This document shows, in pieces, positions 25,176 to 56,726 of a DNA stretch of 64,000 nt. The notes under the pieces are model-generated. The model was not told where the DNA came from, did not search any database, and saw only the letters and a program-made list of their open reading frames with translations. This stretch comes from Hypomesus transpacificus (Eukaryota > Chordata > Actinopteri > Osmeriformes > Osmeridae): NCBI RefSeq assembly GCF_021917145.1, contig NW_025813837.1:3320091-3384090 (forward strand). Reading direction: 5' to 3'. Both the position numbers and the translations under genes were made by a program. Positions within the stretch are counted from its first letter, which is position 1. Each line of letters begins with the position of its first letter.

Positions 25176-25600
25176 GCAAAACAAATAAAGGACAGGTATT
25201 ACATTTTAATAAAATTCTATTAGACCAATCTAATAGCAATCATTGTTGAAACAGATAAAGCACACAGACTTGGTGACTTGGATGTTGAATTACTTTTGTT
25301 CACTACAGTAGTATGCAGGCATTTTCATGTACACCTGATGTATGTCTTCTATTGTTGAGCATTATATATGAACTATCCTGGGAGGTACACACATCACTGA
25401 TCTACTCTGGGAATAACAAATCAACAATTATAGCCATACAAAACAATTACTGTAAAACCAAAATGACTGTCTCAAAGGAAGAAAAAAACAAACATAAAAT
25501 AAACATGACCCAAATCCTTATCTACACTTCCAAATCCCGCACTGATCCGCTTCCCAAACGAGATTTCCGACAAGGTCAGTTGGAACCCCTCCAGGCGTCC

Positions 25601-39407
<13,807 letters not shown>

Positions 39408-40105
39408 GGTGGAATAGTTACCGCACTTTTGTATTCACACAATATAAACGACCTGGTTATCGACTACGGCTAGCCAGACAGGTAGCTCACAGTTGCTTTG
39501 CTTAGATTACAACAGTTGGACAGAACCCGTAGATATCAACATTTACACTTTCTGACACGCGATTTAGCTAGATCACTGTATAAACAGCGTTCTCCATACG
39601 TTTCTGCTAAACACGCTCCTACACCGCAAAACAAATGAGACGTCGATTTCCGCTTCCGAGTCACAGTTCACCTGAATTCAATGTCAAATTTGTTAGAACG
39701 ACCTCTATCGACTAAACTTGACTTAAGCCTACTGCAGATTGATACACTTGCTGTCAAAATACTATTAGTACAACCTGAACTACAGTAATAATATTTAGTA
39801 ATACTACTTAGTGATATACTTAATAATACTAGACTCAGGTCTTTTTGGCTACCTTAATTTAATTAGTAGCGAAACGTTATGTATGTGGCATTATAAACGA
39901 TCTTTAAAAAAAGTATTTTATTTATTTGAAAAGGGCTGGCTATAGCATATAATATGCTTCTTCACCCCTGTAGTTTCAGCCTCAAAATTCATCATTTCAA
40001 AGTTTTTACTAATAACCAAAATATATAGCTTAATATAGACTTTGTCATTTTAATTGTATAACAAACCTATAACCACATAACCACAACATATTTAGTAAAT
40101 TCGTA
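39408..40105. other. snrnp200 promoter region and spacer
   Basis: This holds the snrnp200 5' UTR and promoter (TATA-less near the ATG) and then AT-rich DNA up to the slc20a1 3' end. No coding exon is recognised. Confidence 0.55.
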
Positions 40106-40111
40106 TTTATT
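40106..40111 (-). terminator. Poly(A) signal, slc20a1
   Basis: AATAAA on the - strand about 275 bp after the slc20a1 stop. Further AATAAA copies near 39915-39925 are alternatives. Confidence 0.5.
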
Positions 40112-40384
40112 TAGAATCATGTTTCAATTACAAAAGTGTTGTAACATATTCATAGTATATAACACACGATTTGTGTACATGTGTCTGAACAATAATGATT
40201 AGACAAGAACAACAAATCATTGAGCACATTATATAATAATCAACTGAAATGATATTGTGTTCAACACATTATACTCATTCAACAGTAACATTTAGTAACC
40301 AACAGTCTTGACTTGAAATGTACACATAACTTAAAGATGGTGAAAACAAAATGGCTGAGGGAGGGCGGAGTCTGGTCCCGGGGC

Positions 40385-45141
<4,757 letters not shown>

Positions 45142-45583
45142 GGTAATGAATGACTTTGTGTCTCTATGTAAAGGTTTATGAGGTAGGGTCGCTATAAACT
45201 GGCACTGCGTCTCAGTGATAACAATGTGTCACTGTGCTGGCTTTCCTGAAATAGCCTAATCTACTATTTTAAATTTATGTATATACACAAACAGTTGATC
45301 TCCTTTCCAAGCTGAATGTAATTAAAGGCTACAGGGAAGGGGAAAACAATAATTGTTATGTAAGTATAGAGGCTTTGTTTGTTGGTTTGTCTGAGGGCTG
45401 GGATAAAATGTTGATCTGAAGGGTGTCCATTGTGTGACAGTCTTGATAGGTGGTATCTCTCAACCTGAAGGAAGACAATAATTTAACACTCATGAGAGAA
45501 CGGATAAGCTCATTTTAAGTGTCCATAAGTTCATACAACATTGATTTAAGTATAAATACAACTGATGTCTTGATCTGACTTGA

Positions 45584-45606
45584 CCCCCCCCCCCCCCCCC
45601 CCCCCC
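45584..45606. repeat. Poly-C tract, 23 bp
   Basis: A C homopolymer in slc20a1 intron 1. No exon is nearby. Confidence 0.9.
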
Positions 45607-46167
45607 ACTGCAGTGCTTTGGGTGAGGAGAGGAAAGCGTCATGACATAACGGGTTAAGCTAATATCTATGATTACTTAATCATCTCATGACTTAACCGTA
45701 TCCCAACATCATTTGAATAATGATCAAACAGTCTTATCTAAGCCCTCCACAAACTAAGGAACTAAACTGTTAATTTAAAAACATTGGCAGCATTCAAAAT
45801 AGACATTTAGATTTAGCATTCAAAAGAGCCGACGAAAGTGAAAGTTTTATCATTCTGGAGAGGTTAAATAAAGTGCGTCGCGTTATAACTTCAAAAAGAA
45901 CACTTCGTACAAACGCAATCAAGACTATGACAAACCAAGTCAACAATGTAATAATTATTATAGTGAAACAATCGATACAGGTTACATGTTATGGTTATAG
46001 GCCGCTGGGTTCTGTACAGTGCATTTGCATGATACAGACGTCCAGCCATACAATTTGCGCGAACAAGTGCGTCAGTCATGCGCGTCTCACTCATGTCAAG
46101 ACTAAAATGTAACGGTGCTGAATGAATTTGTATCCAACAATAACACATTAAATATCTAAACACTTAC

Positions 46168-46320
46168 CAACTAGGTGAAACAAATAACTCGATGATGAAA
46201 TCGTTCACCTCTCCCCGCTAGGTTTCTTGGAGCGTTCGTTCGACACGAGCTGTCAACTGTGCGGCAACTGTAAACTTTCAGAAGAGTTCGAGTTTGAGTT
46301 GGTAATGGTGGTCGTTCTTT
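46168..46320 (-). other. Probable untranslated first exon of slc20a1
   Basis: A consensus donor (TTG followed by GTAAGT, at 46166-46167) closes a stretch that begins about 27-30 bp downstream of a TATA box. No ORF with family similarity is present, so it is taken as 5' UTR joined to the coding exon near 45160. The exact start is inferred. Confidence 0.6.
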
Positions 46321-46346
46321 GTTAAGGTGTGAAAATTGTAAATGGG

Positions 46347-46354
46347 CTTATATA
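46347..46354 (-). promoter_or_regulatory. TATA box, slc20a1
   Basis: TATATAAG on the - strand, about 180 bp upstream of the putative exon 1 donor. Spacing fits a start site near 46320. Confidence 0.6.
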
Positions 46355-46660
46355 TTCTGTCAATGGGTGGAGAATCGCGGCATGCGCACGCAGTCCCAGA
46401 ATCATGAGACCCAGCTGCGAGGGGCAGCAAAGCTTAATATTTAGCTTGTTTACAGGAAACATTAATTAGCTTCCCGTTTTAGAAAGGCACACCTTGTTCA
46501 GACAGGGTGATAATTTTACCTGACTTTAAACCAATACACATTATTTACAGTAGTATGTTGGTGAAGAATGCATAAGCCATTTATAAGGCCATGTTAAAAT
46601 AGGCCTACACCACTGTATACATTTATAAAAGGTTAGAGTGCAAACAAAATCCTTAATCTA

Positions 46661-46663
<3 letters not shown>

Positions 46664-46712
<49 letters not shown>

Positions 46713-46750
46713 ATTCTCTCTCATTCTCTCTCATTCTCTCTCATTCTCTC
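46664..46750. repeat. (TC)n and TCTCTCATTC repeat
   Basis: A (TC)n run of about 40 bp followed by four decamer units TCTCTCATTC. Confidence 0.9.
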
Positions 46751-49098
46751 TTTGTCTCTGTTTCACTCCGTCTCTGTCTTTAAATATAACCTATAATACA
46801 TTTTACTCCAGTTTAATTATAATGGTGATAATCATTCAGCACTGTCAAACATGGTCACAGCCCTTAAAATTGTACTTGGATTAGTGAATAACTTTTTCAG
46901 TGAAGTTTCCATAGATATGCACAACCTGGCAAGTCAGCGGAATTAGCACCTCTCTGTAACGCAACATTGCTCTCAAAATTGCTGATGGCTTCCCTTTAAA
47001 CATTACTGATTATTTCATAGTTTTTTAAGATGAGGACCTAACAACGTCAGTGTTGTAGCTTAGGTTCGTGACAACGTTTTAGTCAGTGCTCAAAGGATAC
47101 ACATGACTCTGGAACATATATTTTTTTTACCTCAAATCCATGGGAATGAGGTAAACTAACCAGAGCGCTGCAAATGACTGCAGTTCCACGTCTAATCATC
47201 TGCTTCATAATAAAATAAGCCGTACAATACTTCCAAAAAAAGAAATGACACATACGAAAATCAAAAGAAAGTTTAAGGAAGTCTTATTTTTAGTCAAAGT
47301 CAAAGTTAAAACTTTGAGTAATAACAGTTTTTAATATTTAATAGGTCAATGAGTTGATAACTGATGTGTGTAACATCTTCATGTGAGGAATACATCCTGT
47401 TACGAAAATAGCCAGGAGGAAACTGGAACAGGTGACCAGACGTGCAGTCTCTGCCATTCCTCTGTGAGTGCGTGAGACTCCCCAGTCTTTCAGACATGGT
47501 CTGGTCAGAAAACCTCAAGGTTGATCTTCCTCAACTTAGACCCAACCCAAACTTTTAGATGAAAAAGACAGAGTGTTCTTAAAAGTACTTGCGGTTTGTA
47601 ACTCGTTTACCCTGGGGCTCTATAACTACACCCCCAAGAAGAGAAAGCTGTGAGAGAATTTCATTGAATGTTTCTGCATTTCAAACATGTTAATGGGTTT
47701 CAAGCCAGCGAGGTGAGTTTGGCAGTTGTTCAAGGGGTAAAGGAAGTTCCAAAAGCATGATATCACAGTCAGTTACACTGTCCTGCAGTTTGAATGGACA
47801 GGGAGTCCATGTTTAATGTGTCAGCAGAGGTGTTGTGGAGTAATACAACAAATGTGCATTCGGTCTTCTTTTAAGCTACTTTCCATACATCTTTTCACAA
47901 TTCCCTTTGGTAATCCCTTGCATTTCCCAGAATGTCCCTGATTGCCATGGCAATTCATGGCATAACCATAAGAAATCATTATGGTAGCTTTAATGTTTAC
48001 TGTCAAGAAAAAACAAGGGTTGTGTTGGAGCCGTTGCACATCAAATGTGTCATTTCGGTCTGAGCTGAACAAAGCTTTTTGTTTACCTTAGGAGTGGTTT
48101 TTGGAGTGTCTCTCAGTGCAATGTCTGACTGTGATTTTGCTTTATTCACCTCTAAATACCTACTCAAAACATTCTCTGGGTGGTTTTGGTTTCCCACAGT
48201 GTTCTGTGGAGCTGTAATACTTTGATTGTCACTTCTGTTTTGGAGGATCATGCTCAGAGGCAATTTGAAGGTCTATAACACTGCCCATCATTGTTTATAA
48301 AGATCATTTAATAAGCAGTGAGTAGGTGAAGCTCTCACAATGAACAGGTTGAAGGACTGTTCAAACAGCACTCCCACAAAACACCACTTATATGTGCCTC
48401 ATAGCTACAAAATACCTGTGGGAGAAAATATGATAGAGAAGATGTCAATCTGAACATGTAGAATCTGCATGCACACATACATGAACACACACTTAGTAAG
48501 CTTCATTGTTTAAGAATCTGTAAAAATGGGTTTTAGAACCAGAGTATTAAATCCATAGTGGTATGGCTGTTGAAGACTCACCCCCGTGGTGGTAAGCCTT
48601 CTTATGTGTGTGTGTGTGTGTGTTTGTAAAAATAATTATTTCTAATTGGTGGTTCCCCCCAGATCCTCTAGATGGCATTAGAACCTCTTCCCATGTCAGG
48701 AACCAAAAGACAGTGACTGGGCCGGGCTTGATTATCAACTGTTGAAAATTAGATCTTAATAAAATATCTTTATTCTTAAATCGGTAATGTAGCTGACACT
48801 GAAACATAATAATAATCCAGGAGAAGTGTGTATGTTCAGGATGTATTTAACTTCAGATGTGAGAGATCCTGAATCCCATTAAAGGAGACAAACAGACTTG
48901 TATTCTGTTTTATTTCCCCTCTCACTTAACTCTGGAAAGCCCAAAGCTCCACATGAGGAACACTTGGACAAAGCCTGCATATCATTAAGAGGGTTAAACA
49001 AGACTGAACATGTAAATAAGCAACTGAAAAGCAAGATTCGTTCTCAAGCTCAGGCTTATGTTTGCCCTACCTTCCAGTCACTCTTTCCCTCCCTCCAT

Positions 49099-49197
49099 TC
49101 CCTCCCTGCTTCCCTCCCTCCCTCCCTCCCTCCCTCCCTCCCTCCCTCCCTCCCTCCCTCCCTCCCTCCCTCCCTCCCTCCCTCCCTCCCTCCCTCC
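49099..49197. repeat. (CCCT)n microsatellite
   Basis: About 95 bp of almost pure TCCC tetranucleotide repeat in the gene-free stretch. Confidence 0.95.
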
Positions 49198-50451
49198 TAT
49201 CCCTTGCCAAACTGGATCTGTAGGATCTTTCAGAATCATTTTCTCAGGAGACAGGAATGTTAGAGCACAAGCCCTACAGCCTGTTTGAACTTGTTCCGTA
49301 CATTCCCCTTGTGTCCCAAGGGAAAGAAGCTTCAACCAACTTATTTGCCTAACCTTTTACCTCACTGTTAATTCAAGCTCAGGAAACCTTTCCGACTCCA
49401 AACCTCTGTCATCCCATTGACCAATAAGAACCCAAACCTGCTCCTCTTCACCGAATGTCAGAGTGCCTCATCAACCCTGTGACCAGGTGTATCTGAGTTA
49501 AAGGATGTGTTACAGACACACAGTGACTCACCGCTGAAAAGTCAGTCTGAAGAGCCACAGGGCTGTGTTACCAGACAGTGGGTACCTGTAGTCTTTTGTT
49601 GGATGTTGTTTATGTCTTGGTCCTATAGGCAGTGACTCACATTGTAATTACATCCTTATCTGCTACAGCACTCTTCTGGGTTTTACTGTCTCAAAGGCCT
49701 GGTGATGCTATTTGGAATGTAGGTTCAAAGACATTGATCAGCAGTAGCAGCAACATTTGATAGTTCAACAAATCGACAGAAGAAACATACTTTATGTTGA
49801 ATTAATGTATTTCCCAAGTTTTAAAGTTATACATATGCTTTTTTGTGGAGTTGTATCCATTTTTGGCGCACGGTATAATCAATTAGTTTACATCTAGTTA
49901 CATCTAGTTACATCTAGTAATAAATAACTTATCTTAACTTGGGGGACAAGAAGCTGGCAGTAATGCTACATACGTGTCACTGTACATCACATGTAAAAAA
50001 TACAAATACAAAGATGACGTTGTTAGGAGTATATACAGCAGATGATTAATCAGACTGAAAGTAAGGACCCAGATATGTTGAAATATAAATAGGAATTACA
50101 ATTGTAGTATCTTCACCACATGAAATGAAGGAGACAGTTAGTGAAATACAACATTGGAAATAATTCCTGCATCCTATGTCAGAGATAGACATTCCGTTGA
50201 CAAGCAATTACATCACACAATTCAGGAGAAATAAAAAACATCACAACAATGTGAGACTTTGCCTTTTGACTCAAAACTGTCGCAGAAACAGAAAGTCGTG
50301 ATGTATCGAAGGATCCTACTAAACAGTGTGTCGTACATCAATCAGCTCCTCCTCTCTCAAACATGGTGCGGAAAAGCATGTGTTCATTCTTGACGCTCCT
50401 TGAAATGCTGTGTTCGTTCTTGTCGGAAAAAGCGAGGAAACGGATCTCGCT

Positions 50452-53400
50452 TTATTTGGTAGACCAGAAGGTTGTGGAGCTCGGAGACTCTTTGAGGGAT
50501 TGGTTGGGGCTGTGGCTGTAAGTGGGGGAGTGAGTCACGCTGGGGCTGCTGGGTGGGGAGGACGTGGAAGAGGAGCACGAGGATGACTTGGATTTGATCT
50601 GTAGCCACTTCTCCCCCAGGGCCTTGGCAAAGTGGTCGTCCACGGAAACGCTGATGCTGATCTGTCTGGAAGCGGCCCTCTGGTAGTCTGGCCCCAGGGT
50701 GGAAGCCGTCTTGTAGTCTGGGCCCAGGGAGGGGGCCCTCTGGTAGTCTGGCCCCAGGGTGGAAGCCCTCTGGTAGTCTGGCCCCAGGGTGGAAGCCCTC
50801 TTGTAGTCTGGGCCCAGGGAGGTGGCCCTCTGGTAGTCTGGGCCCAGGCTCCTCTGGAAGTGTTCATCCACCACATGATCAGAGCTAGCCTGAGACACCA
50901 CTGGAAGGGAGAGCAGGGAAAGAGGCGCTCACGTTTAGGTCCACGGACGTACGCTTTGCGACAGGTCGACGAAGTAACGACCCGTTGGGAGAGCCAGTGG
51001 GATGAATGGGTTGACGCGGAGAATGTGTATGCTCTATGTTGTTTCAATTATTATTAACATGTGAGCATATTACATGTTTTAAGTACCATAGATTATTAGA
51101 CGTGATTGTTATTTTGTTTTAATATCGTCAGCAGAATATCCTTACCTGTGGAGGAGCGGAGTGGAAGTCGACAGACAGTGTTTCTCACCGAGGGAACACA
51201 GGTGATGACCGAAGGACGGATCTGGTCAACGAGACAACACGATAGAAAAACATTGTTAGTCAGCCAAACTCAGTTTGGTTATTCATTTAGGTTTGAGATG
51301 ATGCATAACAAACATGCGTACGCCCATGCAGCAATTGACCATTGTTAGATTTCTTCTGTTGCCCAACTGTATAATCAGTTTATGATTATGAGTTTAATCA
51401 GTTCATTTCGCTAGCTTCTCTCAAGCTCTACGCCTAACACCTCCAGACAAGCTCAGCTTCTGGCAAAGCTAATGAACCAGCTTTGTTTGGGCATGGAGGT
51501 CCACAGAACACCCCCCATGAGGGTGGCAGAAACAGGTCAAAGACACAGCAGTGTGTTTGGTCTTGTTGATGACATACCTCCCACCATTGCTCACATTTTC
51601 GAGTTGAATCCGGCTAGATTGCATATCTCGGACAAGCAGGGGCCTGCACGGGCTCTTGAGGAAGCGAGGGTGTAGAGGAGCGGTTGGAATCGCTAACTAA
51701 CGAGCTTGGAGAGACGAGCAGGCTTCGCTTGCCTGCGGCGGAGGGGGGGGCACTAAGCTCCCTGACAGATACACGGTGTTCTGTCGGGCTCCACTAATGA
51801 CCATAATGACCGCAACATGGGTGATCCCTTGGATGCTAACTTTCCAAACGAAAGCACCAGCAGCCATGGCCTATGGAGAGGCAGCTGAACGTACCTGTAT
51901 CTGATTGGCTGGAGCGGGCTTGCTCTTCTCCTCTGTCCTCACTGGCTCCTTCCTTGGTTTCTTGATGAGGTCCAGTGGCTCATCCATGCAGGGTGTGGAG
52001 TAGAGGTGGCTGGGCAGGGGCTCCATGGCTCGGGGGCTCCAGGGGGATGTGGGGCTTGGGGGGATGCTGAACCCAGCTGCAGGCCTTGGAGCCCCTTTGG
52101 AAAGGCTTCTCCTCAGTGCTCTCTCTCTCCTGGAAAGCCATGTAACGATGCATCGTCATGCATCTTACCGCCATCGTTTTCCCCTCATACTTTTACCATC
52201 CTATCCACGCCATTGTGCCCCCCCCCCCCCCACCATACGCCCATCACACCCTCATCACACAGACACACAGCCTTCAGGTCCCAGTGTTTGTCAGTGATTG
52301 GATTGAAAAATAAAGGGTTTCACAAACCTTTCCTCCAGAGTTAGGCCCCGGTCAGAACTGTGCTTGCGTTTGATTGGATGCACTGGTGGCACTCGGACTC
52401 TCTCATTGGTCATGTGTCTGAACCGGTCCTCGCTTCTGAGATTGGGCTGACCTGAAGGAGTAAAGCACAACCAACAACTGAATATCTGAAATGATATGAG
52501 TGAACATCTATTTAAAACTGTAGACAGCTCTCTGTGTATAAATATAAGACAGTACATACACATATAGACACTATAAATAGCTCCATGTACTATCAGTATA
52601 TAGCTGTAAGTGTAGGAGCATCGATGGAGTCCTAAGAGGCTGTCCTCAACTGTTATTAGGTGTGGCATTCCATGGGAAAATGAAAAACTATTGTGATCGG
52701 TCGTAGGCTACATCCTCTCTGTGGTGAATTCGTGGGAAAGCGTTCCAGTCACCGTTAATTGTAAACTACGTTCGGTGGCAGAACTAGATATACCTGAAAA
52801 GTGAGTATTTCAACATAGCCCAGCTGATTCAATGCTAACGGTAAACTTTGTTTTTTGTCTACACACGGTGATGACATTCTGCTTATTTCCTTATTGAGGT
52901 GAGGGAGTGTGTTTTAGTTCAGTAGTGATCGAGTCCAACACCTTTCTCTTCACACGGTCTGCTTGGTGTGGCACTCTTTCCATGTGTGTCACACCACAAT
53001 GACTACCGCCCTCAGACCGGGCAGTCATGCCTACACTCTTACAATGAAAGAACTTTCTAAAAGGGAGTCAGATGGCTGAGCGGCGAGGGAGTCGGGCTAG
53101 TAATCAGAAGGTTACCGGATCGATTCCCCACTGTGCCAAATGTCGTTGTATCCTTGGGCAAGGCACTTCACCCTACTTGCCTCGGGGGGAATGTCCCTGT
53201 ACTTACTGTAAGTCGCTCTGGATAAGAGCGTCTGCTAAATGACTAAATGTAAAAGCCATCAACAGGTGCTAAGATCCTTTGTGATGTTATATGGGGACGA
53301 ATCAAGTGCACACACTTTGTCCAGTGCAAAATTTGCATTGCTACTTGTCACTCTTAGTATCCTGTCTTTCGACAAACTTAGACAGTGACGTTATGTAAAC

Positions 53401-54356
53401 AATTAGCTTACAAGCCAACCTCATTTGATCATTTATATTTAAATATCATGCCTGAAAGCCTATTGAAATGCAACTGTTACTATCCTCAAATAACAGTGGC
53501 AAATTACCATGCGATGTGCCGCTGTGTAATCAAGCTGAGATAATAGGGGTGATTAGTTTGCAATGTAAATCAACACCAGAATTCCAATGTGTAGTCATTC
53601 CCTTTGACTTGACGGTCTCCCAGTCCCATTTTACGTATGACAATCGACACCCTTCCCAGTCTAACCTCTGACCCACAAACCAGCCCCAACCAGCGCTTCA
53701 GACACAGGCTGGTCACAGTGGAGGACATGTGCAGAGGGCCCGGGATTAACCACACCTCCAGCTATTTTCCTAGCCAGAGGCAAGGTTATTTCTTCGCTAT
53801 CAGTGATGGAAACAATGGTACAATCATTCTAAGGACCAAACGAACTGAATCAGCATTCACGGAAGCCTGTGAGATTCTCTGTGGAATTTCTGGGCAGTGT
53901 GGTGTGGGTTCAGGATGAAAAGATACAGTATATGGTGATCTAGCAAAGCATGAAGAGAAAATATGGAGTTTTCTTCCACAGAAGACAATCTCTTGTCTAT
54001 TTCTCAGATTACTTTTGCATGGTGATGCTGTTTTGCTGCAGATCATATTTCTCTGATAAATTAATGAATGATTCTGGAACGCTCATTTAGATTTCTTAGA
54101 GATACATACACACCAGACAGTTAAATTATATATAGTTAAAGATTAACAGACAGTCAAATAAACGTCTTTCATACTTCTTATTACAAATCCAGTGAATTCA
54201 TCAAACGTTTGCAGCAGTATTGCAGCAAGTCACAACAATCTCAGTTTGGCATTGTTTGATGAAAAGAACCAATAGAAAAGTGATGTTACCTTCCAAGATG
54301 TACACTTTGAAACCACTGCTCATCCGAGTCAGGTAGTGGAAATTTGCAACGGCCAT
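50452..54356 (-). CDS. vgll4l: Vestigial-like 4-type transcription cofactor
   Basis: VGLL4-type proteins bind TEAD factors through TDU motifs and compete with YAP. Exons are 54290-54356, 52328-52451, 51895-52129, 51146-51221, 50452-50900, giving 316 aa with matching phases. The N-terminus MAVANFHYLTRMSSGFKVY, the block VPPVHPIKRKHS and RPSVITC are family marks. The first TDU is VVDEHFQRSLGPDY (about 177-190) and the second VDDHFAKALGEKWLQIK (about 254-270). Between them a 10-residue unit based on SLGPDYQRA is repeated six times. A Ser-rich tail with SPTYSHSPNQS follows. An in-frame ATG at 54485 would add 43 residues but is not family-like. The large SINE-bearing intron 1 spans 52452-54289. 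It could also be called a vgll4 paralogue; the name vgll4l is chosen by the N-terminus and neighbour syn1. Confidence 0.9.
50671..50850 (-). repeat. Six 30-bp coding repeats in vgll4l (TDU half-motif)
   Basis: Six tandem 30-bp units (residues 185-244) encode S/T-LGPDY-Q/K-R/T-A-x. The first is the C-terminal half of TDU1; the other five lack the VxxHF half. DNA identity between units is high. Confidence 0.95.
53063..53253 (+). mobile_element. tRNA-derived SINE copy 6
   Basis: A good copy with head GAGTCAGATGGCTGAGCGGC, body CTTGGGCAAGGCACTTCACC and tail GTCTGCTAAATGACTAAATG. It lies in vgll4l intron 1, antisense to the gene. TAAAAG borders both ends. Confidence 0.85.
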
Positions 54357-56726
54357 GGTTGCTGGTCTTTGTGTGTATGAATAAAGTCTGGTGCAGAGGA
54401 TCACTTTGCCTGTTGGAGTCCACAGACACAATGAAGCCCAGTGATCCAGGTAATGGAAAGGTAATGAGACTTTGAGGCAGAGCACAGCCAGGTAGCGTAT
54501 CAGGTGAGTTCAGAGTGCTCCCACCAAAGTCTGTTGCTGCACCGTCATTGGTGTCTCTCTAGCCAATCACGGCACTCCCTTTCAGTGATGTTGTTATTGT
54601 GTCGCAGGCAGAGCGTGAACACAGGTACTTTAGAGAGTTGAAACAGTGTTTTAAGTGTTCTCTAGTGCCACAAACCCACCACATTTCCCTCACAGCTTTT
54701 GCAGTATGTCATGACTGAAGTAGTTATACTTCCCAATAACATTCACTTCAACAAAATTATTCTGATTCGGATAGCAATAATTTGTTTAACAAATTATTGG
54801 AAGAAAAAAACCAACCCACAAACCAAACATGTTAGGGAACATGTTTCCTATTTCTCTCCTAGATTCCATGGGGATTTTTCAAGTGTGTCTTTTTGTCTGC
54901 TTTCTGGAAAATCAGCACCTGTCCACCGCCCCTCCTCTCTCTTAATCTACAATCTCACCAAACTGCATTTTTGTGAGTGCTTAGCCCACCGGAGCTACAG
55001 TCATTCCACTGACCTGCCCATACACGCACACAGCTGTACTGTGAGCCAGTAATCCAAAGGCTTTTGTTGATGGCCAGACAAAGGCCCCTAAGTCGTGGAA
55101 ATGCTTCTACTATGAGAACAGTCTTGCCCGAGCGTGCTGGACAGTCTGGTCACACACAAGCCCTTTCTACAGCCCCACCATGCCCACACAGTCAACGGGA
55201 GGTCCAACACCATTGTACACTGGCTCTTTGAAGGGTATGGTGTACTGTAGGTAGTTTGCAAACATCTACATATCTGAAGGTATGTCTGACAAGCATCATG
55301 TTGATTTGTCAGTGCATTAAAAACGAATACATTACCAAATGACAAAATAATCTGTAGTCAACAATTTAACTTTTTTGCTTTTTAACATGGCTTTCACATG
55401 AGCACTCATTGCAGTAACTTTTTAAATTTATTGCAGGCCTGTCACAATTCACATCCCTTGACGACGCGGCAGGTGACATTTCTTACCTTGCCGTTGAAAA
55501 TCTGGTTTGGTCTGGTTACATTTTGATGTGGTTCTGTAAAAGTGCTTTGTCGTCTTGTCTCAGGTGTTGCTTGGTTTAGCTTACTTAGGCTCGACAGTGA
55601 CCCCTAGAGACAAATGTGCTAGCATGCATAGTCACATCCGAAATATGCTATGAGGCAACAACGCATTTGTACACCCATTCAACCTGTCTTACAAGAAATT
55701 GAGCATACACGTATCATACGTAACGTATGTTTATATCTAGCCTACTTTTTTTCTCTCTCTTTTGTTTTTACACATAGTGACAACATATGGCCCATTTCCT
55801 GTATTGAATTTGGTTATTTCTCAACACTGAAAGAATAAATCTGTGATAGTTGTGCTTCTATTGTTTTGGGCAGAGAACGATACCACGTAGATTATGTGTA
55901 GTAAATAATTCTATTTAATTATTTCTTCGTAGTCAATATCAAACAACCGAACAACGCCCCTATTAGTCTATCATCAGCATCACGCTGGCCCTCTCTCCCC
56001 CACCTTCCCCAGGGATGCAAGGGAGTGACGCAGAACCGGTAGAAAAACTGTGCCGAACGCCAACATAGGTAGGGGGTGATGCTCCAACCATACGCTACCC
56101 CAGTTCCCCAGATTCAATACATACACACGGGCTGCCTAGTCTGAGGGCGACAGAGACAGGGAACTGGTTTAGTTTAGCCTCACTGTCCTCTCGACTTTCA
56201 TCTTATCAGCTGACGTCAGGAGCAATAATTCTACGGATATTCTACAGATTCGAATACATTTGGACAAGTGAATGAGGTATGCCTTAAGGTTTTAAAAATC
56301 AGACGTTCGTGTTCGGTTTGCTTCTATTTACAACGACTAACCGGACTTTTAGGACACTTATTCCACAATCATTCGATATGATTTGTATAATCTAAGAAAT
56401 TAATTAAATGGATGAACAACTGTCTTAACCCTATTTATATTCTGCAAACGAGAATATGTATATGATGATTATTTTCCACCCTTTGATTTTTCTTGAAGCA
56501 CATGACTAAGCAGTCACGACAAATCTTCACGCACCTGCCAAGGCGACTTCGAAGAAACTGATATTTTACTCCCTTGAATACTGAAAGGATCATTAGTTTT
56601 GATATTATTTTTTTTTCTTCTCAAATGGCAAAGTAACCTATACTGTCAAACTGAGAACCGGTCAATAGTGCATTTGCACCAAAGGATTTATTTGACATTT
56701 TTACGGTCACATTTGTCATCTTCATC
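54357..56726. promoter_or_regulatory. Divergent intergenic region vgll4l / syn1
   Basis: About 2.4 kb between two start codons facing away from each other. It must hold the vgll4l promoter and 5' UTR and the syn1 promoter and 5' UTR. I see no coding exon. A perfect CRE is listed separately. No clear REST (NRSE) site was found. Confidence 0.5.
56211..56218. promoter_or_regulatory. CRE palindrome upstream of syn1
   Basis: TGACGTCA, the full CREB/ATF site, sits 509 bp upstream of the syn1 ATG, within or close to the likely 5' UTR/promoter. Mammalian synapsin promoters are reported to carry CRE-like sites. Use here is inferred. Confidence 0.5.

Larger units (their letters stand above)
46355..50451. 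other. About 4 kb without a recognisable gene
   Basis: AT-rich DNA between the slc20a1 promoter and the vgll4l stop. The ORFs here are short and resemble nothing I know. It includes the vgll4l 3' UTR and simple repeats (TC-rich at 46664-46750, TG near 48608, TCCC at 49099-49197). Confidence 0.55.

Noticed and set aside
54357-56726. REST/NRSE silencer for syn1
   Set aside because: No stretch close to the 21-bp consensus was seen by eye; a matrix scan would be needed to be sure.
50384-56726. Other small ORFs around vgll4l and syn1 as extra genes
   Set aside because: No splice-linked frames, no known domains and AT-rich composition typical of non-coding DNA.
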